DNA of 64,000 bases from Sciurus carolinensis. Lineage: Eukaryota; Chordata; Mammalia; Rodentia; Sciuridae. The notes beneath the pieces are model-generated. The model had not been told where the DNA came from and made no database searches. It saw only the letters and a program-made list of their open reading frames with translations. A program made the position numbers and the translations under genes. Below are positions 42,471 through 55,070 of this stretch, one piece after another. Position 1 is the first letter of the stretch. Each line of letters opens with the position of its first letter. The stretch is taken from assembly GCF_902686445.1 (NCBI RefSeq), contig NC_062223.1, positions 61,005,498 to 61,069,497 of the forward strand, written 5' to 3'.

Positions 42471-43854
42471 AGATTACCTGATATATTCAAATACATTGGG
42501 TTGTGTTTCATTGGTCTCTTGAAGAGTTTGGGAATTAATTAGTGATAGTTACATAAAAAATTAAGAAAACAAAAATTGAGGCAAATATTAAATCTAACAA
42601 AATAAAAAGTTGAGAAACAGAAAGTTAAATATAGCTCAACCGTGAGTAGTATCTAAGGAGAATGATACAAAATGTGAACATTAATTTTTAAAATTTGTGA
42701 TAGTAATGTTAAGAAATCAGGGAGGAAAGTGTGAAGCACATGTGGGGTTAGTAATATAAGAAAGGTAAAATTTCATCTTCCATTATATGAAGTCAGTGGA
42801 TAAAGATTTAACACTATATAAGCATTTACAAGTGAGGCAATAAATACCAGTCAAAACATTAAGTTCAAAATGATGGTATCTACATATCTACAGAGCTGGG
42901 CCTGAGGTAGAGAGTTCAGGGGCAGGAAAACCAGGGCCACCACATGTGGCTGCGGAGGCTGTGTATGGTTACATGTTGGCCATGCTGTTTTGTTGTTGTT
43001 TTCTTTCTGTTTTAAGCCCTAAAGTAATAATGAAACTTGTTAAACTTCTTAAGTGTAAGATTACTTTGAAAAAAATTAAAGTTACATAAAAAGAGGCTGG
43101 CCAACCTATCTTTCAATATTTGTCCTTAATTCAGCTAAATTCACATATTTTGAGATCGATAATTTTAAGATTTATAATATCAGGTTATCCACTTATCATA
43201 TCTCAGGAAAAAGGAATTCTCTTAAAACTGAGCAGATAGTGTGAGTAAGAGTATCAGTGGTTTGCCAAAGAAGACTCTGGGAAATACTTCAGAAAAGACC
43301 ATTAAACAGCAATGGGAATATAAGGAGCATAAACCTGTTGTCTCAGGCAAAGGCAGGACCTGAGGAAAGAAACTGAGTAATCTTTCCTGGGCATGAAGGA
43401 CCTGATTCAGATCAAGAATAAAGTGGGCAGTTTCTGTGCCCTCCCCCCCAAAAAAAGCTTGATGTTTTGTTTGTTGATGTTTAGGTTAGTTCTTAGTTCA
43501 GAAATAGTACAATTACATAAGTGGACAAACCAGATATTTAAGGGACTTTTTATTAGAGATTTTAAGCACTAGAAAGAATCTTTGAGACTACTTAATCAAA
43601 TTCCTTTTTGTACAATTGCAGAAATCCTTCTAGAGGAATCGAGTCCTTTATTCAGGGTTTTAATGTTATTGCCAGAAGGAACAGGTACAGAACCATGGTT
43701 CCTATGCCAGTGCTCCTTCTTTCCATTGTATTATTTGGTTTTTCTTATTTTCCTCTTTGAAAAATAGTAGAAGAGAAATTGCTAGGCTGTCAGAAAAATA
43801 GTTACCTAACAATACGGTAAGTTTCATTTTATTTTTTTTGAAACTCCATTTTAG

Positions 43855-44193
<339 letters not shown>

Positions 44194-46719
44194 TGAGCAT
44201 TGAGAAACAGGTGTTTCTCTTTTGATAACAATAGTGCCATATTGTGAGATCTTTACCTAAACCTGCAAACTCACTTCTCAAAAATTTTTCCCTTTTGGAT
44301 TCTGGCTTTTATTTTTTAATGTTCATTGGCATAAATGGCCATGATTTTATTGCTAGTCTTTGTCATGGGCTTGTGACACTTCTTTCCGTGTTCCTCAAAC
44401 AGGTGGGGAACCAACTTACAGTACCAGAGAAGGAAGATTGTGAATTTTTAGCTTTAAAAAAGGGGACAAAAAAATTTAAAGCTGATACTAAATAGTTTGT
44501 TGATGAAGGTCTCTCTGAAATTAGTTATAAATGGGGATGCTGAGGAATTAATGGCATAATTGCCTAATTTTCTTTTGAGGCCAAATAATTGTGATAGACT
44601 TTTACAAGTTATAGTATGGACATTAATAGACGCCTTTCCACACTGATTTCACTGTCTTGAAACTGGGCATCCTGGAGGTACTTGGTGACAGAGGGAAACT
44701 GATGGGCCACTCCAACTTTGCGCTGCAGCTGGTACCTATAGGTGGTACTGGTTGTTTTTTATGATTATATTTACTTTTCATCTTGAATTACTAAATTCAA
44801 ATAGTTCATGGAAACTATTGTGCTATATAGTTAACTTCTCTACTTGGGCATGGGTATATTAAATATAGATGCTGTATTATAATGTGACAAAAATGCTGCA
44901 TTTGGAGATTCTTGCAATTATTAAATCTTTACATAGCAGTTAAGAGCAGCCAACTCAGCATTGGATGCTATGTATCACTGACATTGTTTCAGTTTAAAAA
45001 AAAATTGCAGATAGAAACTTTGAGATTTAGGAAAGTCTGGAAAAAAATGGACTCCAAATGTCAAAGATCAAAACAGTGAACATTATTAATATGGATGTCT
45101 AACACGAACACCCAAAATAATTTAATGCCACCCAATCTTTTAGATTCTTCAAAGAAATAGATGAACATTTATGTTTTGCTGTTAGAAATATTAAGATATG
45201 AAAATAGGCAGTTTACATTTCATAAGTCAATATTCTTTTTAGGAAAACAGGCTATTTTATGTTCCAAAAGTTTATATTTGTGAATTAGAGAACACTATAA
45301 CTCAAACCAAGGTACTTGATTCAATCATAGTTGTTAGAATATATGAAATGTCAGTGAGTTGAGCTGTTGAGTATTAAATATTTTAACATGAAAAAGTCGT
45401 TTCTTAAGTAAGTTGGCCAACTGGAACTACACCAAACCAAGCCTTTACTGGATGAATAAAATGTTCCCTGGTTAAATTCAAGTTTATATCTGCTTTTACC
45501 ATTCCATCTTTGTGGGACAACTGAATTTTTATTAGTCACTTGACCACATGCAAATTCTTAGGGAGTTCTCTATATAATTTAACTTGCCTATATTTTATGT
45601 TAATAACAAAGGAAACATTTCTCATACTCATTAGAGTATTTATTGTATATGTGAGTAAAAATATATAAACCAAGACATAATGCAAGTGTTTCAAATTTAA
45701 AAACAACTCCTATTATTGAAGAACTTTGAAAATAATCTCATAATTTCCTAACTGAAAGAATTATGATCACCAAAATATCTCTCTCTAGTTATTGCTTTTC
45801 CTCTATATAACAAGATCACTTATTTTGAATTCAGACATGACATAGGACAAAATTTGCTGGAGGTAACAAATTTTAAAATTAGTCTTTATATACCTTTTTT
45901 CCCCAGAATTTTTATCTAATATAATAGTCAACATTGGTAGTCAGAATATTTATGTTCAAACACTTGTTATACCACTTTTACTAGCTGTGCTACTTTGGGT
46001 AAATTGCTTAATTTCTTTCAACCTTTGTGAACCATTCAATTGTTTTGCTTGCTACCTTCTGGCATTTTCCCCTGGCCTCAGGTAGTTTCCTCACATGCAT
46101 GCACTGATCAGTTAAATACAGAGGGCTCTGTATTCTTTTTCTGTACAGCTCTCTTTGTTACCCTACCTCACATATTCTACCTATGTCAGCATTCCTAACC
46201 CTGAACTCTTTACTCAGGGATCCTGTTTTCTTCTCTGAAAATGGGAATTAATGTTATGGATCTTAAATGAGACAGTATATCCTCTAGTATAAAATGAACA
46301 TTCCATAAATGTTGGTGGTAGCAATGATGCCCATAACAGTAATAAAGGAAATGATATGGTGGGTAGTAGTAGTAGTTGGAATTGAAATGTCTAGTTGTGT
46401 ACTTGCATACTGAGATTCTAACTCAGTTCTAACTGAACACACCTAAAGAATTTCCATTGTCAACCATGATGGAAGAATAGGGATCATTCTTCACTTTCCA
46501 GGTTAAACAAGTAAAACTCAGGACAATTCTACATAAAACAGTGGTTTTTAGGCATTTATACTAGGAGTACAGGACAGTGATCCCTGCAAGAAGAGAAACA
46601 AGTGATGGAAAGGGATTCACTGTATTCCAAGTTGGTAGGTGATACCCATGCCCAGTGACATTGTTGATGGAAGTGGTAATGATTGAATTATAAAAATAAG
46701 TAATAATTTAGAGCATATT

Positions 46720-47120
46720 TAAAGCCAAAAAAGATGTTATAAACTCCATATGTTCAAGAAGATTAAGGAAAGCATATGCATGATAAAGCAAGTACAGAAA
46801 AACCTAAATTAATTGTCTAAAACTGATATTATACTGTTCAAGATGAAAATACACTGGATGGGATTAGTAACATCTTAGATATGGCAGAAGAAAACATTAG
46901 TGAACTTGAAGACATAACAATAAAACCATCAAAATGAAACACAAGAAAGACTGGTCAGTGCTTTGGGTCAACTTAAATGCTCCAATATTTACAGTTGGAG
47001 TCCCAGAGGAGGAGGAAAGAACAGAAAATTTTATTTGATGAAATAATGGCTGAGTATTTTCCAAATTTGATGAAAACTCTGAACTCGAATATTTAGAAGC
47101 TCAGTGAACCTTAAGTAATA
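46720..47120 (+). mobile_element. Old L1M/HAL1-type LINE fragment, sense
   Basis: 'agtgaacttgaagacataac' 'aataaaaccatcaaaatga', 'ttggagtcccagaggaggag' and 'gaaataatggctgagtattt' follow the ORF1-region order of ancient L1M/HAL1 elements. Frameshifted and non-functional. Confidence 0.75.
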
Positions 47121-47394
47121 GAAAAAAAGGAGAAAACTAATCAAATGCTTAGCATGTAAATCACTATTATTTAGATAGGAGTAAAGGAACTAACTGGTCT
47201 AAATATCCTTTGAATTAAGGACAAAAAAGAGTAAATTGCAATTAAGTACATCACATAATTTTGGCATCCATAATGGATATAACTGTTTCTTAAGAATATA
47301 TCCCATATCTAAATATAGATTTAAAAATTGCAAAATAGATATGACATCATTACATTATCAAATAAATGAATTATTTTCTCTGGTAGTTTGGTAG

Positions 47395-47560
47395 AAAAGG
47401 GGCCTGAGTTTGGAATTCAGTAAATTAGAATTCAAATTCTTTCATCCATGCATGACGTTGAGAAGTGATTTTGATCATTCTGATCTCCATTTCCTCATTT
47501 GTAAATGTAGAATACCACTGCCTCAGAGAGCTAGTGGTGGCTAAATGAAGCAATATATGT
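47395..47560 (+). mobile_element. MIR SINE
   Basis: 'gagtttggaattcagtaaat', 'tccatttcctcatttgtaaa' and 'gctaaatgaagcaatatatg' 'tgaaatgcctcaga' run in MIR sense order. Confidence 0.7.
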
Positions 47561-48842
47561 GAAATGCCTCAGAGAGTGCTTGCTGTGTTATCACTTCTCT
47601 GTGCTCACTGTTTTTCTTTTTCTCTTTCCAGTTCTCCTTCTCAAATGATATTTTCTGGCATCTCGTTGTGTTCCCCCTTAATCAGTGGTATTTGTACTGA
47701 AAGAGACCTTAGAGTTCATTTAGTACGAGACCCTCGTTTTATAGATGAGGAAAAAGAGCTCCATTGAGATGACGTGTTTACCAAAGGAGAGAATGATTCT
47801 GTTACCAAACTCTATTTTGTGTTTTAAATAAGGTGACATTAAAATCCAGTTCTCTGTACCTTCTCAGAAGCAAAATAGGAGTTAACATTTGCTGATGATC
47901 TTATTTTAGAACATAATAATGCAGATCTTAAAACGAAACATTTAAATGAATATGCTCATATTATAACCAAATTTCTAGGATGATAGAAGTGTTGTTTCAG
48001 ATATTTTATGGCAGGATAAATGAGACAAAATGAAGGCAAGGAGCTTAGCTTTAAAGTTCCTAGCTAAACTAGAGTTACAAGCCAGATATTTGAATACTGT
48101 GCTCATTGTAGAGTGATATGCATCTTAAAATAGACATTCTGTAAATACATGTAGCAAAGAATATAACAAGACATCACTTTAAACTTGAAAAATAAATTGC
48201 GTATAGCATAGTATGTAAAACATAATTATAATGTATGCTTGCTCTTTGCAAAAATTAATTTTAAACATGAATAGAGACCAGAATATAGACCACAAAGAGA
48301 GCCCACGCCCAGAAAGCCACATAGAAGCCATGGTGTGGCATGTGGCTCTGTGGGCTGGGGCGCAGATCAGAAGGCTTTCCATGTTTCCATTTTTAAAGTG
48401 CTTGCAATTGTTTGATTTAAAATATATATTAAAAAATTAGCTGCAGACACTATTTATAGTTACAGGAACTTTTCAGAGAGAATAACACAAAAGCACTACA
48501 GAGCTACTGAAATTTTAAATAATTCTTTGTAAATGCCCTAGGTTAATTTAGATCCCTGAAAACACATTAGGAAATTAAGCTGTAATGTGAGCTAATTCAG
48601 ATTTTAATTTGGCAAAAAGAATGATCCAACTACACAGTTAATGTAAATAGAAGCATAACACAGGGAAATTAATGAGGTTTCCTTCCGATGAATCTTCAAG
48701 GAGGTAGATAATTAGCTTCTTTTGTTATTATTGTAGGAGAATGTAGCATTGTCTCTGAGGTGTAAAATAACTGTGGCTTACTAAGTGATAATGTGCTTCA
48801 TTTGTCTTTTTTTTAATAATTATTTATGTTAAACTCTTGCAG

Positions 48843-49026
48843 GATGAAGCAGCAGCACAGCCGCTGAATCTCTCATCCCGACCCAAGACAGCAGAGCCCG
48901 TGAAGTCCCCAACATCTCCCACTCAGAGCCTCTTCCCAGCCAGCAAAACCAGCCCTGTCAATCTGCCAAACAAAAGCGGCATCCCCAGCCCCCTTGGAGG
49001 AAGTTTGGGAAGAGGATCCTCTTTAG
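48843..49026 (+). CDS. SOX6: SOX6 exon e: CtBP-binding motif and Ser/Pro-rich linker
   Basis: 184 nt: 61 codons plus the first base of an Asp codon (phase 0 in, phase 1 out), starting [25 protein letters not shown] (residues 7-11) matches the PxDLS-type motif through which SOX6 recruits the corepressor CtBP2 (established for SOX6). The following [17 protein letters not shown] and SGIPSP are Ser/Pro sites of the kind proline-directed kinases use (inference). The initial DE completes a VKDE SUMO motif with the preceding exon. Acceptor cttgcag|gat, donor ttag|gtaaat. The frame runs open for about 33 codons past the donor. Confidence 0.97.
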
Positions 49027-49362
49027 GTAAATGGAAAAGTCAACACCAGGAAGAGACTTATGAATTAGGTAAAAGAAAGCAAACCTGTTTAGTGATGACT
49101 GATCCTCATTTCCAACCAGTTCCTTAGTTGAAGATAATCCTCTTTTCTTTCTACTGAAACATAGTCCAACTTAGTATCCTGGGTGATTAGAACTTTTGGA
49201 AAAAGTCCTAATATTAATCCCAGTGGAATGGGTTCTTTAGTTGATGATGAGTTAGATCCAGCAAGTCACAGACTTATTGTGTTTGGTCAGTGCTTTGTAC
49301 CTAAAGTAAACTCCTAAGGGCCTTAGGACCAGGACTCAAAGCTGCCTGTCAAAAGTTTAAAC

Positions 49363-49570
49363 CTTTTTTTTTTTCTAACTACTGAGGATTGAACTCAGAA
49401 GCATTTGACCACTGAGCCACATCCCCAGCCCTATTTTGTATTTTATTTAGAGACAGGGTCTCACTGAGTTACTTAGCACCTCGCCATTGCTGAGGCTAGC
49501 TTTGAACTTGTGATTCTCCTGTCTCAGCCTCCTGAGCTGGGATTACAGGAGTGTGCCACCATGCTGGCTA
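49363..49570 (-). mobile_element. B1-dID dimeric SINE
   Basis: In reverse: poly-T (tail), the ID half 'actgaggattgaactcagaa' to 'gccacatccccagccc', then the B1 half 'gagacagggtctcactgagt' to 'gtgccaccatgctggct'. ID+B1 dimers of this layout occur in squirrels and a few other rodent families, and this is a main clue to the host. Confidence 0.92.
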
Positions 49571-49799
49571 AACCATTTTTGAAGTTTTATATTTTCTTTT
49601 CAAAATGTATGTGAAATTTACATGTTATCCTTTATTAGTTTTGCATTAAAACGAATATAAATGACACACTTCAATAACATATGAAATAACATTGATATCT
49701 AGGAAGCTATATCTTATATTCCTCCATATATTGTAAAATATCTCTAGAAATATTCACATCTTTGTTTGAAAAGTATGAAGGAAAAAACATGGGTTTTAG

Positions 49800-49995
49800 A
49801 AATGGGACAGGCTTGAACTGAGAGCCTTTACTGACTAGTAGCCCTGGGAAATTTATTTAATGTTTTAAAATTCAGTTTTCTGTTCTCTGAAAGGGGAATA
49901 GTATGCCTCGTTCATAGATTTCTATGAGGATTAAGAGAGAAAATTGTATGTAAAGTGCCCAGGACAGTGTCTAGCACCTAGAAGATGTTCAATTT
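49800..49995 (+). mobile_element. MIR SINE
   Basis: 'tagtagccctgggaaattta', 'ttctgttctctgaaagggga' 'atagtatgcctc', and 'gtgcccaggacagtgtctag' 'cacctagaagatgttcaat' follow the MIR consensus in sense. Confidence 0.78.
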
Positions 49996-52141
49996 TAAAA
50001 GGCCAGCATGAGTAAATACCAACACATCTACAAATACATGTAAAATCAAACAATAAATATGAAAATACCTGTCAGTAGGAGAGTTCCAAAAAGCATTAAA
50101 ATTATTACTCTACTTTTTATAACTATTAATTTTCTAATAAACATGTTGAGACTTGAAGAGGTTAGGGACTAGACCTAGCATTTATTTACCATGTTACCTT
50201 CCTTGTATAATTGAATCCTAGAGCCTGAAATTCTCCTTATTCTAGATAGAATAACGTGTAAGTATAGCCATTTATAGTTTACAAAAAAATTGTTGCTTAT
50301 TTTCTTATTTGATATCAATAATTTTATAAATTAGATGATGCATTATTAGGATACTCATCACACAGGTAAAGTAAATTTGTGGTTCTTACAGGTAAAATGA
50401 TTTGCCCACAGCACGTTAGCTATTAATTAGCAAAGCCAGAACCAGAATCCAGGTCCTCTTATGCATAACTTAGTGCTTCTTTTGTAAACTAATAGTTGAA
50501 ATGTTTGCTGAACTGTGCTGAACCTAAATGAATCTTTTGATAATGAGACATAAATCTTCCTCTTGAAATTTGGGATATGAGGATCTTTATATCAGCCTAT
50601 TATTTTATGTCAGAATGCCTCCTTCAGGGATCCAGGGATTTTTACCTCAAGTCAGAGAGAAGAAAATCATTTCCAGCATATGAATATGAAGAACATCCCT
50701 TGACTAGATTTTTTGTTGTGAGATGAAAGAAAAAAAAGTCAACAGAAAGATGTATCATAGACTTGATCTTGAAATGGCCCTCCTATAATTCATTTCTTTA
50801 TTTTGTTCAGAAATCATTTTTTTTACTGTACTGAGCATTGTGAAGGACAAAGATGACTATACCACATATACCTGGCGGTTCTTATGGAAATTAAACTTCA
50901 GCAGAGATTATTTGCTAGGTCATGAACCAGATGGGCTGAAGCAATAGCTCCTGTAGTCACTCTTGTCCAGATGATATGGGATAGAAATGGTCTTTTTATC
51001 AGAAAAGCCCTAAGACAAAAAACATGGGTTTTTTTTAATATCCTAACCAGTAACTGATTTGTAGAATTGTCTCATAGATAGCCTTGGGATTTTTTCCAAA
51101 CTCACACATATATGTACATGCATTACACATACAAGACATGTTTTGTAACTTGATTGTAGTCTGGTTTACACACACAAACACACATGCCCGTACACATGGG
51201 CTGTGAAATGCTCATACCACTGTGTCTCAAACAAGAGGACATATTAAAATTTGCCACAGTAGCTGAAATTTCTCACTCATCAAATAATTGCCGTCTTTTT
51301 TGTCAAAAATTGGAAACCTTATCCAAAGTATTCATTTTGCCCACAGTAAAATGCAAGATATGAAAGGACATTAGTCAATTTCATTTTGAATCTTTTCCCT
51401 CTGTGTTGCATGGAATATAATAAAAGCAAATATTTATTCTTACTTTATTTGAACCTTTGTACTTATGTGAAAACCATTCCCACACACATGGCTTCGCTGT
51501 CATGAGGAATAGGGAGAAGACAGCAGTGGGTATTGGGGGTGGGGGTGGGGAATGGTTCATCCTTCTCTTGGTAAATAACTGAGGCAGCATGAGGAGAAGA
51601 ATGCTTCATTAGCCAGCCAGCAATTGGGGATCTGAGAGCATGGTGTGTTCTTCCCGCCCCCTCGCTCCTGCAGTAGACACATGAACACACACATACAGAT
51701 GTCACTGAAGTACACATCGAGTCTCATGGATTTTTTTTCTTCTAAAAAAAAAACAGTTTTCCTATATGGGCACACCAAATATAATGGGGTACCTGAGTGT
51801 ACTCTTCCCTGCCTCCCCACTACACTCTCCTATCCCTTTCCTCCACATCATACCTCTCTCTCCCTGAGGAAGCAAGGCCATATACAGATTGTGGACAAAA
51901 CTAGAAGAGGTATCTCCCCCCAGTAGATATACAATTGGAATCTAGTGAGAAGATGGGTAGCCAGAACCCACGTGGACCTGAGTGCTGGGCTATCCTCCAA
52001 GGGCTAAAAAGGACCAGCACAGTTTGATTGCCCTGGCTTTCTGTGTTCTATGCATAGTATTGTGCAGCTTTTCTAATAACAAATATTCCCCTTCCTTGTT
52101 CAGAGAATGCAGAATTCTTTTTTTGAGTTTATTCTCACTAG

Positions 52142-52390
<249 letters not shown>

Positions 52391-52774
52391 TAGGGCCATT
52401 GGCTTATTGTCATCTGTTCTTTCCAGACTCCCAAATATCAACCTTCAGTCAAAATTTGGACTTCTAGCTTGAGGACTATCTTATATTTTACTAAAATCTG
52501 TCGTGTGTCACATTTACTGCTGATTAACAAATACACAACACAGCCTTTCCCACTTGGTGTGGGACCTGCCTATTGATGTCTTTCTGTCACATTCTGAAAT
52601 GTATCTTAACATGTATATTTTATGTTATTAGAATAAAAACAAAATATCAACATTTTTAAAAAGAAAACATATGTGCTCCTGATAAAAGCTAATAAGATAC
52701 CATAACCATTAAAATTAATACTAAGTTTCCAATCATCCAGGGCCAAAAACAAAGCAAAGCAATTTGTAAATTCA

Positions 52775-53410
52775 TTTGCTTATTTTTTGATTCAGCAAAT
52801 CAGTTATCCAGTACCTATTCTATGATAGACTTGGCCCCAGGTAGTGGAGATAGAGAGTGAGCAAATCTGAAAAGTTCCTTCCCTAGGAGAGCTTATCTTC
52901 TAGTATTGGAACACAGACGATGATGAAATAAGAAATTAAATATACAGTGTAATGTCAGAGGGTTAATAAGCCATGAGAAAAAACAGAAGCAAGCAAAGGG
53001 TGGTTATTTTAGAGGGAGTGGTAAGGACTCTGGGGAAGTGACATTGAGTAGAGACCTGAATGAAGCAATGGTGACCTATGAGGAGTGAGAGAAAGGTTTT
53101 CCAGGCAACAAGAACAAAAAGCATAGAGACCAGTGTCGCCAGAGGGGTGAAGGGGAAGAGTCAGCAGGGTGACATGAAGAAAAAGTGATAGCCCAGACAC
53201 AGCATGTTAGACCCGGTGGGCCCTGGAAAGGCTTTTCATTTTGTCCTGCATGTAATGAGAATCCTAGACTGGTTATGTCCAGGATGTGGACATGATCTGA
53301 TTTATATATAAGAGGATTCATCATTGTGCTTTCTGTGGGAAAAAGGACTATGGAAGTGAAGCACAGAAACAGGCAGAGTAGCTGAGGCTATTCTAGTAGA
53401 TGGGGTAAAA
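52775..53410 (-). mobile_element. L2 LINE 3' region, antisense, long copy
   Basis: In reverse L2 order: 'ccagtacctattctatgata', 'aggagagcttatcttctagt', 'gaagtgacattgagtagaga' 'cctgaatgaagc', 'tttccaggcaacaagaacaa', 'ggacatgatctgatttatat'. About 640 bp; no intact frame. Confidence 0.75.
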
Positions 53411-53897
53411 AAAAATTCTCATTATCTGATAGAATGAAATATATCTATTTTTTTAAAAACACAAAAGTACTTTCCTAGTCCTAAATTGTGAGAGCTTTCA
53501 TTTTTTAAAAAAACATGGAACTATATAGGGACAAATGAGTAGCATGATGGGCAATGTCTTTGGTAACAGTTTTAGAGTAAGAGCTTTAAAAAATATTTCT
53601 CTTCAGTCAAGGCTGAAAATATAACTTATGAAGTCAGGGCAAAGAGTCTCTTCCTCATTTCAGGACTTGCTAATTCTAGCATGTAGCAGAGTCTCCATCC
53701 AACTGAATAAAACTGGTAGTTCCCCCAATTCCTAGAAGGATTTTTAAATTTGTATATGAAAAAGTCAGAAGTATGTGATTCTATGTGCTGCAGGCATTTG
53801 AATACATACCCATAACCAGGGTGTTGATTTTTTAATATATTTTCCTATGTTTCCTTCTTATAAGATACAGTGATGTGAGAGTCTGGAAATGTGGGTG

Positions 53898-54010
53898 TGT
53901 TTGTTTCCTCTGGCTGCTTTGACAAATGACCACAAACTCAGTTGCTCAACACAACAGAAATTTATTCTCTCAGTTCTGGAGGAAAATCCAAATGGGATTC
54001 CCACAGAGTG
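53898..54010 (-). mobile_element. MLT1-type LTR end (MaLR), antisense
   Basis: 'tttgacaaatgaccacaaac' and 'aacagaaatttattctctca' 'gttctggagg' are the reverse of the MLT1 3' end. Only about 110 bp is recognisable. Confidence 0.65.
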
Positions 54011-54166
54011 TATGTGATCAAAGCCCTCACACAGATTAGGAAGTTTAGCTCTGAGAGAGTGTTGACTTCCCAAAGCTTAGTGAAGAATTTTATTTTACCC
54101 TCAGTTCCCACTGCACTGAGTTACTCATGTTAACATCATGTATATATGCTTCTTTTAGCATGGAGT

Positions 54167-54275
54167 GTGTCCCTACTCTTTCCTTGATATACTTGAAGTC
54201 CTGTTCGCTCTTGGAGACTTTGGCTAGCTCCATAGTGCATCACTTATTGGGGGCAAAGACATATGTGCCTTTTAT
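54167..54275. repeat. Direct repeat copy 1 (between MaLR LTR pieces)
   Basis: 'ttgaagtcctgttcgctctt' ... 'ggctagctccatagt' ... 'ggggcaaagacat' recurs in diverged form at 54606-54710 ('ttgaggtcctgttgttcttg', 'agtagctccatggt', 'tggggcaaagtct'). The copies are about 440 bp apart in the same orientation. I do not recognise the family. Confidence 0.75.
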
Positions 54276-54605
54276 ATATAAATGGTGGTGGGTCTTTTGG
54301 TGTCTAGTAAGCTATATACTTTTGTATACCTGAGATTAATAATATACGTGCTGGTTCCTCCTTCTGCTCATAAGTATGTGTTCTGTTCCCCTCTAAGTGT
54401 CTTATCCCATTTTGGAACCTTGGTAGTGGTCTCCCAAGGCAGAGGCCCTCTTCAAGAGCTGCCTGAGTAGGTGAATATGGATAATGTATGGTAAAGTTTT
54501 TCTTATACACAAAGTGAGGAGGATATTCAGTCCTTCTTGGCATCCAAATTCTACATGGTGGTCAGGACATTGCTTAACTCCCCTGATGTCCTCTTGGCCT
54601 AGAAG

Positions 54606-54710
54606 TGTTTACCTACCTTTTTCTTGGTAAACTTGAGGTCCTGTTGTTCTTGAAGAACTTGAGTAGCTCCATGGTAAACTCTTGTATGGGGCAAAGTCTC
54701 GTATACCTTT
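54606..54710. repeat. Direct repeat copy 2
   Basis: Partner of 54167-54275; the order of matching blocks is conserved through 'gtataccttt'. It lies immediately before the longer MLT1-type LTR. Confidence 0.75.
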
Positions 54711-54749
54711 GAAATCATATTCCATATGAACTTTGTATACTTGGTGACC

Positions 54750-55070
54750 CTGTTATAATAAATACCATAAACCTCAAACAACAAAAATCTACTTCTTGCT
54801 GTTCCATAGGCCATATGTCCAAGATCAGACTGACAGCATGGTCAGGTTCTTGTGAGGGCCCAATTCTTGGCTTGCTGATGGCCACCATCTAGCTGTATCC
54901 TCACATGAAGGAGAACAGAGTTCTGGTCACCTCATCTTCTTATGGACTAATCCCATTGTGGAGGCTCCACCTTCATCATCTCATCTAGTCCTAATCACTT
55001 CTGAAAGACCCACCTCCAATTACCATCAACATTAGGGATTAGATGTCAAAACAGTCCATAGCACCAAATG
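54750..55070 (-). mobile_element. MLT1-type LTR (MaLR), antisense
   Basis: Reverse of an MLT1-style LTR: 'ataaacctcaaacaacaaaa' 'atctac', 'gtccaagatcagactgacag', 'tcttgtgagggcccaattct', 'cctcacatgaaggagaacag', 'agacccacctccaattacca'. About 320 bp. With the piece at 53.9 kb it could mark a decayed MaLR element in reverse orientation, or two solo insertions. Confidence 0.7.
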
